From Heterohyrax brucei (Eukaryota > Chordata > Mammalia > Hyracoidea > Procaviidae), in assembly GCA_028571685.1 (NCBI GenBank), contig CM053142.1, positions 70,767,296-70,831,295 on the forward strand: DNA of 64,000 nt, given 5' to 3'. The notes under the pieces are model-generated. The model was not told the DNA's origin and did not search any database. It saw nothing but the letters and a program-made list of their open reading frames with translations. A program made the position numbers and the translations under genes. Below, one piece after another: positions 1-13,009 of the stretch (positions are counted from its first letter, which is position 1; every line of letters starts with the position of its first letter).

Positions 1-50
1 ACCAACCCACTGCCACTGAGTCGATTCCAACTCACATAGCAACAAGGCTG
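1..50 (-). repeat. AfroSINE fragment
   Basis: Antisense SINE tail (cccactgccactgagtcgat) cut by the left window edge. Confidence 0.75.
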
Positions 51-830
51 GCATTAATCCAAGAAACAGAAAATAATAAATGTTGGAGAGGCTGCAGAGA
101 GACTGAAACACTTATACACTGCAGGTGGGAGTGTAAAATGGTATAGCCATTTTGGAAATGAACTTAGTATTTTCTTAAAAACCTAGAAATAGAAATACCA
201 TAGGATCCAGCCATCCTGCTTTTTGGAACATATCCTAGAGAAATAATAGCTGTCACATCAATAGATTCATGCACACTAATGTTCATTGCAGCACTGTGCA
301 CAATAGCAAAAAGATAGAATTAGCCTAGGTGCCCAACAATGGGTGAATGGATAAATGAACTATGGCATATCATACAATGGGATATTATACTATGGTAAAA
401 ACCAACAATGAATTTGGGAAACATCTCACAACATGAAGGAATCTGGAAGGCATTATGCGGAATGAAATTAGTTGCAATTGTATATGACCACTATTATGAA
501 GAGGGAAGAAAAGTTTTAACAAGTGGAAAACAGCTTTTGGTTACAAGGGTGGGTGGTGGGTGGAAGAGTGGTATTTACTGGAAAAAAAGTTATAACAGGA
601 AGGAACAAGATAATATCGAAAGAGAAGTTCATATGCAGGGTCAAAGTATTTTTAAAACATAGCTAGGAGAATTCTTGTGAAACTCAAGGTGAAAAATTCA
701 GTTAATGGAGTGAGAGGATATTTAATAGGCCCAAATCCTGGAGACAGACAGTGAAAGAATATGAGACCTCATGCACAACTGGAAGAAATAACCTTGGATG
801 GAAGGAGTGTACCCTTAAAAAAAGGGGGGG
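50..830 (+). repeat. L1 LINE, 3' region
   Basis: Degenerate copy of the L1 3' region, recognisable by phrases such as 'gaaataccataggatcc' and 'gttcattgcagcactgtgca'. A short open frame at 408-662 is chance coding inside it. Confidence 0.75.
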
Positions 831-1872
831 AGGGATATCAGAGGATTCTGAGAAGTCTGTACAATCGGTAGGAAAGAAAATGTAGACAGTTATTGATTGA
901 TGAACTCAATTTCAGTGAAATAAAAGACAAGGTCATGTACTAATCTGAAGGATGAATTGATGAGTTTGGGTGCCCATGGAGGTAGATTTTGTAATGACTC
1001 CAAAGGGAAAATACTGACATCTGTCTGTAGACACAACATTGCTGGACAACACTGAGAGCAGAGATGGGACAGGAGGCTGTTGAGTTTTAGTGGCTTTAGT
1101 CTGCACTATAGCCTGATTTTTGGCAGCAGCCTTTGTCTCACTAGTGGTAATAACAGAGAACTTAAAATGACAGGAATGGAAGGTGAGGATTTTACACAGT
1201 GGCTTCAGGAGAAGGAAAGAGGCAGAAGGAAATCAGAGTACCAATCAGAGTAAGGGTACTTAGTGAGCAACATGTTGGATGGGGAAAGATTTGACAGTAA
1301 CAGTGTAAAATAAAAAATAAGAGACAGAGTCTTATTCTCTGGCTCTCTGCTTGCTCAGCTATGGATGTTTGTAGATTTGAGGCTAAGTGGTGAAGCATAA
1401 GAGAGTTCTTGGAAGAACTTGATCTGTGTCTCCTATTTTAGAAGGCATAGGAACTTTTATCTGACTATTGAGAAACTGGCAGAGAATGACAGGGCAAGGC
1501 GGGGTAGCTTTAGTATGTGTAAGGTGTATCTTTACAAATTTTTGGTGAGTGGGTATATGAGCTCCTCTGGGCTCACAGGAAGAAGTAGGTAGTAGTGTTT
1601 GAGTTATCTACAAAGAGCTTTATCCAAGAGCACACCCTGCAAAGCCCAGGGACCTGGGAAGAAAGAAGTTGCGTGAGATATTTCACTAGAGGTTGAGATC
1701 TAAGGTAATCATAAGAGGCCTCTCAGAGATCCTATCATCTGTGTTAGGGAATGATGCAGTATAAAAAATCCCCAGGGGTCTGTGTATGACATCTTATAAA
1801 ATCCACAGAAGATGTCTTATAAAATACACATGAGAGATAACTAATATTTGGGTGCTGTGTAGGTAAGGGCTG
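831..1872. other. No gene recognised
   Basis: AT-rich sequence with no exon, SINE or LINE that I can name; possibly old repeat. Confidence 0.4.
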
Positions 1873-1873
1873 G

Positions 1874-2040
1874 AGACCCTGGTGGTGTGGTGGTTAGGTG
1901 CCATAGCTGCTAACTAAAAGGTCGGCAGTGTGACACTGCCAGGTGCTCCTGGGAAACTCTGTGAAGCAGTTCTACTTTGCCCTGTAGGGTCGCTGCAAGT
2001 CAGAACTGACTCAGTGGCAGTGGTTTTTTTTTCTTCTTTA
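1874..2040 (+). repeat. AfroSINE
   Basis: Sense copy from 'accctggtggtgtggtggtt' to the T-rich tail; tRNA-like A and B boxes are degenerate. Confidence 0.9.
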
Positions 2041-2160
2041 ATAGGTGGGGGTTAACTAGAGAAGCAGAACCAGTAGGAGTTATATATTTAGTCATTTCTT
2101 GGAAGGAGTTGGCTATGTGATTGTGGGATCTGCAAGTTCAAAATCCCTGGTGGTGTAGTT

Positions 2161-2690
2161 ACCTGATACTGCTCTAACAGAAGCACTACAGGGTGGATGC
2201 CTTTAACAAAGGAAAGTTTATTCTTACACAGTCTGGCGGCCTACAAGTCCAAATTCAGGTTGTCCTTTCCAGGGGAAGGCTTTCCCTCTTGTCAGCTCTG
2301 GAGAAAAATCATTGTGTTGCATCAGTCTTTGTTTGGGAGCATCTTGGTGCAGGAACCTCAGATCTGAAGGACACGGTCTCCCAGTGCTGCTTTCTTGTTG
2401 GAGGTTCCCAATTCTCTGCTTGCTTCTCTTTCTTTTTATCTCACTTGGAATGAAAGGTAAAGAGTGGTGCAAGCCACACTCCAGGGAAACTCCCTTTGCA
2501 AGGGTGTTGCACTTTCACCCTACTCGGGTTTTAACACAGTCATCGTATCTATTGGCCAGGGGCAGAGAGATTAGAATTTACAGCATCAGAAAATTACAAA
2601 ATGGAAGGCAATCACAAATACAGGGAATCCTGGCCCAGCCAAATTCCAACACATGTTTTTTGGGGGGACACAATTCAATCCATGATACCA
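2161..2690 (-). mobile_element. ERVL/MaLR-like LTR, antisense
   Basis: Runs from 'ctgatactgctctaacagaa' to 'ttcaatccatgatacca'. Same family as the copies at 25,887, 28,395, 33,400 and 34,315. The sense strand starts near 'catggattgaattgtgtccc' and ends near 'gactaagaca', as LTRs do. The open frame of 161 codons here has no family match. Confidence 0.6.
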
Positions 2691-2699
2691 GGGGTAGGC

Positions 2700-3960
2700 T
2701 ATCAGGAAGGGCAGGCTGGTATTCTGTGGCAGGGGTCGAAGCTACAGTCAGCTGGTGGAATTTCATCATCACCATGGAGACCTCAGGTGTGTTCTGAAGG
2801 CCTTCCAACTGATTGCATCAGCCCCACCGAGATTATTCAGGATAATCTTTCTTACATAAATCAAGTGATTATGGACCTCAATCAAATCTACAAAATAATT
2901 TTACAGCTATACCTAGGTTAGTTCTTTGATTGAATAAGGAGACTGCTGTCTAGCTAGGTTGTCACAGCAAAAAGCCGTTACGGATATCTTCCTCACAGAG
3001 TGATGACCAGTTTACTCCCTCTCCTCCTTTTTTCTTGTGATTCTGTGATCTCTTGATGCTGGAAAGCTGCCTCACTTCCCACTGCTAGTCTGCGGAAACA
3101 ACCGTCAGAACTGAGAGGAAGGTAGGGGAAAATGATTCGGTTGGAATGGTGACATTTTGCTTCAGAGTGGATTAAACTTTTCCTGGCAGTCAAATAAGAC
3201 TGTTCTAGTGGCCAGAATTTCTCAGATGAGCTTAATGATTTACTGGATAGATTGTCCAGGAGTAGAATGGGTGACCTGCCAGAGTTTGTTTGAAGGCTGT
3301 GGGCCATGAATAAAGCACTTTCCTGATTGTAACATGTGAGTTGAAATCATCCAACAAGTTGGTCATGTACAAAGATGATTGCTGAATACAATATTAATTG
3401 TAATGTTCAAGGTTTATCTGTCGAACTCCATGACTTCATTTTCTCTCTCTCTCTTTCTTAGTAGCTATTACTTGCTTTTTAATAATGGCAGGAGAAAGAG
3501 AAAACCAGCTTAAATTGCATATGTAAAATACTGGAAAGTGAGAAACTGTGTACTTTCCTTCTCTGGTAACTTTAAAAATGGAGTGATAAAAAACTTTTTC
3601 TGAAATAGTTTCTGTACACAGAAACTGCGGTTTGACAAAATGGCCCTATTTAGTGTCTGCATATGTATAGCTTTATGTTTTTCTAAAACATGTTTTTTAT
3701 TTTTCCTATTCTACTTCTTCCTCTGTCTTCTATTTCCCCATGTCACTGCCTAACAAATTGATGTATACTGCTGGAAGGCCTAGCTAGAGCAGCAAGGCAA
3801 GAAAAAGAAAGAAAAGGCATCCAAATTGGAAAAGAAAAAGTGGATGATGTATTGGCTGGCTGGCAAAAGTATACATAGAAAATCCAAAACAGTCCATGAG
3901 AAAAGGCCGAAACTAATGGAAAGATTTAGCAGAGTAACAGGATATAAGCATACAAAAATC
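2700..3960. other. No gene recognised
   Basis: Includes a 104-codon open frame on the minus strand (2993-3307) with no recognisable domain. I see no splice-supported exon. Confidence 0.4.
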
Positions 3961-4063
3961 ACATGTATTTCTATATATCAATAAAGAAAACAGCAAAAAG
4001 GAAATTGGGAAAAGAATACCATGTACAATATCCCCTAAAAAAATAAACCAAACCAAACTAAAC

Positions 4064-4213
4064 CAAACCCACTGCCAGTGAGTTGATTCTGATTCATAGC
4101 AACCCTAAAGGACAAAGTAGAATTGCCCCATAGAATTTCTAAGGAGTGCCTGGCGGAGTTCAAACTGCTGACCTTTTGGTTAGCTGTCATAGCACTTGAC
4201 TACTACACCACCA
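4064..4213 (-). repeat. AfroSINE
   Basis: Antisense copy nested in L1, from 'cccactgccagtgagttgat' to 'ctactacaccacca'. Confidence 0.9.
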
Positions 4214-5831
4214 AATTCTTAAGGATAAATCTAACCAGGGATGTAAAAGATGTATACGAAGAAAATTGTAAAACACTACTGCCAGAAACCAAAAGATACA
4301 TACATAAATACAAAATCATTCCATGCTCACAGATAGGTACATATAGTGTTGTGAAGTGTTAATTCTATTCGAAGCAATCTACAGATATAATGCAATGCAA
4401 TGCAAATACCAATAATATTCTTTAAAGAGATGGAAAAACTAATTATTAACTTCATATGGTGAAGGAAGAGTCCCCAGATAAGAAAAGCACTTTTGAAAAA
4501 GAATGAAACAGGAGGACTTGTGGTAGTTAAAACAGCCAGGTATTGCTTCAGTGATGCATATATTGACCAATGGAGTATAGTTGGGAACCTGGATGTAAAT
4601 CCATTTACCTATAGTCATTTGATCTTTGACAAAGACCTAAAGTGTATCAAAAGGGGAAAAGACATTATTTTCAACAATAGTGCTGGCAAAACTGTATGTC
4701 CATCTGCAAAAAAAAAAAGAAACAGAACCTATACTTCACACCGCATGCAAAAACCAACTCAAAATAGATCAAAGACCTATATAAAATTAAAAACCCAAAG
4801 CTATAAAGATCATAGAAGAAAAAATAGGGTCAGCGCTAGAGGCCTTAATATATGGCATTAACAGGATATAAACAAACTGTAACTAACAATACATAGATAC
4901 CAGAGAATAAGCTAGATAAGTGGGATCTTCTAAAAATTAAACACTTGTGCTTATTGAAGGAGCTCAGCAAAAGAGTGGGGGAAAAAAAAAACCTTACAGA
5001 TTGAAAAAAATTTGGGGCTACAAAGATCTAATCTCTAAAATCTACAGAAAATCCTAAAAAAACTGTAAAACACTACTGCAACACCACCACCACAACAAAA
5101 ATAATCCAACTAAAAACGGGCTAAGGAAATGAACAGACATTTCACCAAAGAAGACATTCAAGCAGCTAACAGATACGTGAAGAAATGCTCTCCATGCTAG
5201 CTGTTGAGAAATGCAAATCAAAATCACAATGAGATGTCATCTCACCCTAGCACTGCTGGCACAAATCAAAGCAAAAACAAAACAAAATAGCAAATGTTGG
5301 ACAGATTGCAGGGAGATTGGAACTCTTTTGCGCTGATGGTGGGAATGCAAAATGATGCAACCATTTTGGAAAATGATATGGCACTTCCTGAAAAGCTAAA
5401 AATAGAAATACCACATGATCCAGCAGTCCCACTCCTAGAAATGTATCCTAGAGAAACTGGAACTGTCACATGAAAAGACATATGCACACTCATGTTCACT
5501 GAAGCATTGTTCACAATAGCAAAATGGTGGAAACAACCTAGATGCCCATCAGCAGATGAATGGCTAGACTATGGTACATGCACACAATGGAATATTATGT
5601 AACAATAGAGAACAACACTGAATGTGCAAAGCATTACACAACATGGACAAATCTGGAGGGCATTATGATGAATGGAGTACGTCAGTCCCCAAAGACAAAT
5701 GAGACAACTACTGTAAAACATTTGTGATTTACACACAAAAAGAAATAATTTTTGATGGTATGATGGAGGGAAGGGCTGGGAAAGGAAAACACTAAATAGA
5801 TAATAGATACTTGGTAACTTTGGTGAAAGGT

Positions 5832-6388
5832 TGTTAGGGAAAAATTTGTTGTAAGGAAAAAGATCTTTTTACAACTTTCCTCTAGTTACCCCCCGGAGCA
5901 CTCAGCCCATACATTCCTGACTGTTGAACAAAAACGGGAAGGGCCACTTCCCTAACCACAAGAACTAGTTTTAGAAACAACAGGACAATATAGAACCAAT
6001 CCCCCTTCAGAGTTCCAGGAACTTACCCAAAAAGGCTGGTTTTGGGAATAACAAGAAGGAACTTACCCAAAAAGGCTAGTTTCAGAAATACCAGAAAGTA
6101 AATGCACCTGAAATATCCGCCTTAGCCCTGAGCTAATACAAACCAACCCCACTCGGAACCTTCCCCAACCCCACCTCCCCCAAGAATGTAAGACCCTGTC
6201 TTTATATACTCTGTACTTTTCTTGTTCGGAGCCCATTCCCTCTACTCTGACAAGAGTATGGATTGAGCCCCAGCGCGCTGGAATAAAAACCTCTTGCTGT
6301 TGCATCAAGCTGCAGACTTCGTGACTGATTGGGGTTACGCCGTCACCTGTGACTTGAGGATGGGTCTCCCCTGTTGGGGGTCCTTTCA
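5832..6388 (+). mobile_element. Solo LTR, gammaretrovirus-like (ERV1 class)
   Basis: 557 bp starting TGTTAGGG and ending CCTTTCA, flanked by the 4-bp duplication AGGT (5828-5831 and 6389-6392) within an L1. Contains a TATA-like tttatata near 6,201 and AATAAA at 6282-6287. No internal retroviral genes adjoin it. Confidence 0.85.
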
Positions 6389-7199
6389 AGGTAAGACAGT
6401 ACATAGTACTGGGGAAGCCAACACTTGTCCAAGACAAGTTTGTGGAAATTCCGTAGATACATCCAAACTCCCTGAGGGACTAAATTACTGGGTTAAGGAC
6501 TGTGGGGACCATGGGCTCTGGAAGTGTCTAGCTAAACTGGAGTAAAATAGTTTAGAATTTTATATAGAGACCAGTGGAGTATCTTAGATGGCCACTCATA
6601 GGCTTTTAAGACCCCAGCCGCTACTTGCCAAAGTAGAAGTAGAGGAGGAGAGGAGAAGAATAAAGAAAACTAAACTGTGAGCTTGTCCAGTCTTTGACTG
6701 AAGGGTGAACCTCAGGAATGACTTCATTACTGAGCTGCAAGGGTGTCCAGCAGCCACGCTGTCAGTCCACCAGACTGAGACCTCCACAACGAGATGATGC
6801 CCGCTAGCACCACTGAGTGTCTGACAGGGATCACAGTGGAGCGATGTAGACAGAGCTGGAGAAAAATGTAGAACAAAATTCTAAGTAAAAAAAAGCAACA
6901 AAAAATGGTGTCCAGAGCATGGCCCCTGGACACCCTTGCAGCTCAGTAATGAAGTCACTCCTGAGGCCCACCCTTCAGCCAAAGATTAGACAGGCCCATA
7001 AAACAAAATGTAAGGAAAGTATCACACTAGCCTAGGGGGAAGGACAAGAAGGAGGAAGGGTCAGGGAAGTTGGTAATGGGGAGAAAGTTATGTCGTGGAG
7101 TTGGCAGCCAGAGTCACAAAATAATACGTGTATTAATTGCTTAATAAGAAGCTAATTTTTTTCCATACACTTTCATCCAAAGTACAATTAAAAAGAAAA

Positions 7200-9005
7200 G
7201 GAAAAAACTATTTGAAAAAAAATTTCTGTGTAATAGTTTCATCACTGGATTTAATTGCCATCGTGTGATCAAAACCAGTGACTGCAGTGCTAATGACAGC
7301 TGCTAAGGCAAAGAGCCCAAGGCCATTTCCAAGGGTGTAGAGATTACAGACATTATTTCAAGTTCTTTTTTACTAGCCGATCAAGGGAAAATTTTGTTTT
7401 ATTCAGTCACTAGAGGAATGAACATCCTCCTATTACCTTAATTCTAGAAAAAAATGATGTCTTATTTCTCTACTCAGATATGAACAGGTTATTTGTGGCC
7501 ATTCAATCATTCCCTTCTTCCTGTACACTTTCAGGATACAGCGCTAGAGTCATTTGGTTAACAAGATTGCCAGTGCATTGTATTCAGGTCACTGTTACTA
7601 TGGACACTCATCTTAGAATGTTAGAGAATGAATAAGAAAGGAAAAAATGATGACTTTCAGTAGCAAAGACAGTGGAAATGTCTATAGTAGGAGACTCATT
7701 AGGGAAGAAAAGGACAAGCAGGGATAAAACTGAGAAACACTTCACATTCTTAGTAAAAAGGCAACATCTGATTATAGGGAAGTAAATTTTTGTAGATATT
7801 AAAAAGAAAGAAGGGTAGAGTCAAGTGCTAATCTTGCTATCGTTTTGGAATGTTCCTTAATCAGATATGCATAATTTCACTGTATGGCACAGAATCATAC
7901 ACAGATGTAGTGGATTCTGAAGATTATATATCTATGTATCTAGCTGTCTACTTTCCCTTTAGGCAGTAACATTCCCCTCACCTCATTTTGGCAAACACCA
8001 TGCTGTTCATTTTTCTATTTAACTGCCTTTAAGTTGGGTTATCCAAGTTAAGGAACCCTCCTCAGTCTTCTGTAGAAGACTTTAAGCTGGAAATCAGGAG
8101 ATTTTATTATTATTATTATTTCACTTTTGGGGGGTTTACAAAAATGACATTTTCACTTGGTTCAGCCTAAATATTTTATGGTTTTGTAATAAGATAAAAC
8201 CTGCTGCCAAACCCCCTGATAGCAATGACATACTCCGAATGCCAGCTAGCCTTTTGTATTGTACCTTCCTCCCATCCCTACTCTCAGCACCTCCAAAAAA
8301 CGGGGTCAAGTGTGAATTGTTCAACATTAAAGTGCAAAGAACTGAAGGTATTCATATATAAAATTTTGCATAAAGTATCCACTGAAGTGAACAGGGTAGT
8401 TTTACTTCTAAGTCTTCAGTGAGCAGAGAGAGACGGAAAGTTGGGTTTTGAGGAAGAGAGAACATTTTTCACGTTTTGGCCTTGTTTGTTCTCTTAATGT
8501 CCCAGGCTTTCATCATCTCAACAGAGAAGCCCTGTTTATTTCTTGTAAGATCATTTCTTACAGGCCACAGAGTTTCTCTACCAGGCTGGCTTCTTAAATG
8601 CAAGTTGTGAAGAAGTGTGTCTTTAATCCAGACCTACAAACAAAACAAAACAACAAAATAATATGGAAATTCAGGAAAAATTCCCTGACTCAGAGTCCTC
8701 TCTGGAGCTGTGGGTTTTTGGGTGAAAGAAGACACAATATGTGGAAGTGAGAGAAGCCCCTCAATGGCATGCAGACAGAAAGTGGCAGAGCAGTAGGAGA
8801 ATTTGCTGCAAGGACCAAGGCTCAAAAACAAGAGCGATGACACATGCACAAACAAATAGAGACAGAGATCAAGAACTCCATGGGATGAAATGACAATCAA
8901 AGTGCTCTCTCTGCCTTCTTCCCCGAAGTAAACCCTGTACTTGAGTAGTTTTATATATGAATTCTAAGAAACTTTCAAGAAATAGGTAACCACCATTTTA
9001 TGATT
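7200..9005. other. No gene recognised
   Basis: Largely unique-looking AT-rich DNA, including a (att)n run near 8,103. Two short minus-strand frames (8136-8327, 8634-8900) have no domain signature. Confidence 0.45.
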
Positions 9006-9168
9006 TGAAAACCCTGGTGGTGTAGGGGGTTAAGAACTATAGTTGCTAAGCAAAAGGCTGGCAGTTCAAATCAACCAGGTGTGTCTTGGAAACTGTATAG
9101 GGCAGTTCTTCTCTGTGGTATAGGGTCTTTGTGAGTCTGAATTGACTCAGTGGCAATGGATACACTAT
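9006..9168 (+). repeat. AfroSINE
   Basis: Sense copy: 'accctggtggtgtagggggt' to 'actcagtggcaatgga'. Confidence 0.9.
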
Positions 9169-9173
9169 TATTT

Positions 9174-9380
9174 AAGGAGTCCCCGGGTAGTTCAAACAGT
9201 TAATGCACTTGGATGCTAACTGAGAGATTGGAGATTTGAGTCCATCCAGAGGTCCACGGAAGAAAGTCCTGGTGATCTACTTCTGAAAAATCAATCATTG
9301 ACAATCCTGTGGAACACATTCCACTCTGACACACACGGGGTTGCTATGAGTCAGAACTGACTTGACAACTGGTTATATTA
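9174..9380 (+). repeat. AfroSINE, longer subfamily
   Basis: Second sense SINE directly after the previous one ('ggagtccccgggtagttcaa' to 'cagaactgacttgacaactg'), with the extra middle section 'gaagaaagtcctggtgatct' typical of a longer subfamily. Confidence 0.75.
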
Positions 9381-9679
9381 TTAAACTTGTTCCAGAAATA
9401 GAAACAAAGCTTCCCAAGTCATTTTGTGTAGCTAATCCTGTATTTCAAAATTGGTATGGTTATTAAGAGAAATTTCACTTATTAATATAAACACAAACAC
9501 CCTGGAAAAATGTTGGCTGAGTTCAAAAGTTTTCTACTCACTGACACTTAATAGTCATACAAGTTCTAAGTTAGCAGTGTAACATAGATTGAAATCAGAA
9601 AGTCTGCTAATGTAATTAAACATTAATGTATTAAAGGATACAAATTGATTATACTATCCTATTAGATGTATTACTAGAA

Positions 9680-10075
9680 GTTGATGTTTAACATTATTTA
9701 TTTATTGTGATTAAGTGAAAGTGTACAATCCAGTTTAAGTTTGCATGCCCGCCTATGTGCAGTTCCTACTGCTCTCCTTGCCTGGTGACAGCACACTCCT
9801 CCTTTCTGTTCTGTACATGTCATATCCTCTTAACAGCCTCCTATCCCCTCTTCTCCACCCTTTCCACTCCCCTCTAGTAAGAGGCCAGTAGGACGACATC
9901 CAATAGACGCATAGAATCATACAGTGCACACATGATATTGTTACCCTGTGTTGCTGAGTCCAATCCATTCCTGTCCAAGGAGTTGACTTCAGTAATGATT
10001 TATGAACAAGGGCAGTATCAGTTCTAGAGGCCATGCTCCCAGGGGAACCCCCAGGCCTTCAGACCATCAATTGCA
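9680..10075 (-). repeat. L1 3' UTR, antisense
   Basis: Antisense L1 3' end of the same subfamily as those at 17.2, 19.5, 29.7, 42.8 and 43.6 kb ('gacagcacactcctcctttc'). Confidence 0.65.
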
Positions 10076-10099
10076 GTCTTTTAGTGACGTATTTATCAT

Positions 10100-11600
10100 T
10101 TTCATAAAACCTTAAAAAGTAAGAATCTAAAGAACATCCTTTAACTTAATTAAGACTATATACCAGAAGTCTATGTACAATATCATGCTTAATGTAGAAA
10201 TTGTAAATACATTTTTTTTTTAAAGATTCAGAATAAGGTAAGAATGTTCATTGTCACAGCTCATGGTAATACTGGAAGTCTTCATCAATATAATGAAATA
10301 AAAAGAATTAGTTGAAAAGATTGAAAGGTAAGAGGCAACCTTCATCGTTTTCTGATTATCTACGTAAAAAACTCATCAGAAGTAGTGTCAAAGCTAATGA
10401 AACTAATAATAGTTTAATAAAATGACCAGATATAAGAGTAAATTATAAAAAATAAGAGCTCTCCTCTATATCAATCAGAACCACCCAGACTATGTACCGA
10501 TACCCACTGCTGTGGAGTTGGCTGCAACTCATAGTGACCCTATAGGACAGAGTAGAACTGCCCCACAGAGTTTCCAAGGAGCGTCTGGTGGATTTGAACT
10601 GCTAAACTTATGGTTAGCAGACATAGCACTTAGCCACTGAGCCACCAACTGAAATGTGTAATACAAAATAATATACCATTCACAGTAGTGAAAAAAGAAA
10701 ACCGCAAAAACAAATACAAGCCTATAAAATTACTTAGGAATTAACTTTGTAAAGAATGCATGAGAACCTAATGGAGAAAACTTTAAAATCTTGTTAACCA
10801 TTACGCTGAAAAAAAAAAAATCGAAGAAGTTTTCCACATTCATTGCTGAGATGATTTAAGATGTTAACAAAGAAAATTGTAATTTCAATGCCCTTCCAGT
10901 AAAAATTCCAGGAAGGTAATTTGAGGATATTAACAAGCATGTTCTAAAATGTATCTGGAAAAATTAAGGTCCCCCAAAAGTTAGGAACAAAGAGGAAACA
11001 CTTTAAAATGAAGCAAAAGGAAGGACATGGACTACTAGATTTAAACATACACTACAAAGTCAGGAATGAAAAAGCAGACCCACGTTACAGACAGGAGAAC
11101 TCAGAAACAAGCTATTATAAATTAGAACTTAGTATGTATTACAGAGGCCTCCCCAAATCAGGGTCTTAGAAGGGACATAGTTTAAGTGAAAATGGAAAAA
11201 CTTGAGGTAGGCCAACAAAGTTGGATTCCTTCCTCATACCAAATACAAAGCTAACTGGGTGACTTACAAGAAAGAATATTTGTGACATTAGGGTGAGGGG
11301 GTACTTTTTAAACAACAGGTTATAAGCACAAATAATCATGTGGAGAATTGATTAATCTGCGTAAGTAAAAATGACAAATTGTTACTTGATGAAGGATACC
11401 AAACACAGTATTAATATGTTGAAGACTGAGTGAGAGAAGGTGTTTACAATGCCTAATGACAAGAGAAAAATATCTAGACTATGTGGGAGCTCTTGTGAAT
11501 CAGGCAAAAAAATAAAAAAGAAAGTAATTTGCATCTCATAAAATATAACATGCACCCTTATTTATCACTGAGAAAGGAAAAAATCAAAACAGTACCAATT
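10100..11600 (+). repeat. Old L1, ORF2 3' region, with nested SINE
   Basis: Degenerate L1 ('gaccagatataagagtaaat') with an antisense AfroSINE at about 10,490-10,655. Frames are heavily broken. Confidence 0.6.
10490..10655 (-). repeat. AfroSINE
   Basis: Antisense copy ('cccactgctgtggagttggc' to 'cttagccactgagccacca') nested in the old L1. Confidence 0.9.
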
Positions 11601-11929
11601 ATGATATATTTTCTTCCTTACCTAGAGTTTTTATTTTAAAGTTATTGAAAGAAGTATTTGAAATTTAACTACTGATGTTTGTCACATACACTTGTGTGTA
11701 CACACACAACCTGGTTGATGTATTCTTAAAACTTATTTTCATTTAAAGTGCTATTCCTCTCAGTCACTTTCAGACTTCATTTTTACAGCCAGTATTGCGG
11801 TCTGTGCCATCACGTGGCTGTTGATGATGCTGTATGTCCTAGGAGTGCCCCACTATTACCTCGGGGATTGTTTTCCAAACTTCTGATAATTGCTCTGCAG
11901 GTCTTTATTCTAGCACTTTTTAAAAAAAA

Positions 11930-12185
11930 ATTTTGCTGAGGTTGTCAATGGGAGATTTCAAAGAACAGCTGGAATTCCAGTTCCTTTTCAAATGGTTGTT
12001 AAACGATTCATTGACTGGAACATTGTGAGGCTGAAGTTATTCAAGGGACTGTCAATGGGAAAATAACCAAGTTCATCCATAAAAAGGAATGACAACTGTA
12101 TCCTGACCACTAGGGGGCAACTGTAAAATGCTGCGTCTGACTGGTTTCCAAAGATGGCTCCGGTTTCCCACCAAAAATGCTCTTT
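11930..12185. other. Unique-looking segment with CTCF-like motif
   Basis: No repeat recognised. Contains tgaccactagggggcaactg around 12,104-12,123, very close to the CTCF core consensus, and caaagatggctcc at about 12,150, which resembles a YY1 site. Confidence 0.5.
12103..12122 (+). promoter_or_regulatory. Candidate CTCF-binding site
   Basis: Sequence ccactagggggca fits the CTCF core (CCAnnAGGGGGC). It lies about 18.6 kb beyond the A2M polyadenylation site, where a domain boundary between A2M and its neighbour could sit. Occupancy is not shown by sequence. Confidence 0.5.
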
Positions 12186-12955
12186 AAAAGCCAAGAAAAG
12201 GTGACTTTATTGAGCTGTAATTGATACAAAATAAACTGCAACAATTTAAAGGGCACAGTTTGATGAGATGCATATTCTTTTGCAAGAAGTTGAGTCTACT
12301 TTCCCTCCATTTAAATCCAAACTGGCTATCTTGAAAGCTGTGAGTGCCCATCTAACATACTTCACTGGTCTTACCCATCTAGAGCAAAGCAGAATGACAG
12401 AAACCAAAGAGACAAAGAACAGATTAATCCAAAGGACTAATGGACCACAACTACCCAGCCTCCACCAGACTGAGTTCAGCACAACTACACAGTGCCTGAC
12501 ATCTCTGACAAGGATTAAAACAGAGGAACAGAGGGACCTGGACAGACTGGGAGAAAATGTACAACAAAATTCTAACTCACCAAAAACCAAAACTAAACAA
12601 ACAGAAAACCAGGCTTACTTACCTGGCAGAGACTAGAGAAATCCTGAAATTGTGTGCCCCTTCTATGTGCCACATACCCTTAGCAATGAAGTCACTTCTG
12701 AGGTTCACTCTTTAGCCAATGATTAGACATGCCCACAAAGCAAAAGGAAACTAAAGGGGCATGTCAGCCCAAGGGCAAGGACTGGAAGGCAGGAGGGAAC
12801 AAGAAAGCTGCTAACAGGAAACCCAAGGTTGAGAAGGGAGTGTTGACATGTTGTTGAATTGTTAACCAATGTCACAAACAATATGTGTACTAGTTGTTTA
12901 AAGAGAAGCTAGATTGTTCTGTAAACTTTCATCTAAAGTACAATAAAAAAAGTAT
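12185..12955 (+). repeat. L1 pieces: old antisense part then sense 3' UTR
   Basis: About 12,185-12,340 resembles an old antisense L1 end. From about 12,400 it is the lineage's L1 3' UTR in sense orientation, ending 'aaagtacaataaaaaaagta'. The 122-codon open frame at 12268-12636 lies inside this repeat. Confidence 0.65.
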
Positions 12956-13009
12956 ATATCTATCTATCTGCAAACTGATCCATGACTCATTTGACCAATA
13001 GAATGCTAT

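Larger units (their letters stand above)
3960..7195 (+). repeat. L1 LINE, ORF2 end and 3' UTR, interrupted
   Basis: One long L1 3' portion in sense orientation, broken by an AfroSINE (4064-4213) and a solo LTR (5832-6388). L1 text resumes directly after the LTR ('aggtaagacagtacatagta') and ends in an A-rich tail near 7,170-7,200. The 3' UTR part contains an inverted duplicate (see findings). Confidence 0.8.

Noticed and set aside
2312-2797. 161-codon open frame
   Set aside because: Lies largely inside an antisense LTR-family repeat; overlapping frames exist on both strands and none shows a protein family.
12268-12636. 122-codon frame
   Set aside because: Within the L1 3' UTR repeat; the complementary strand is open as well.
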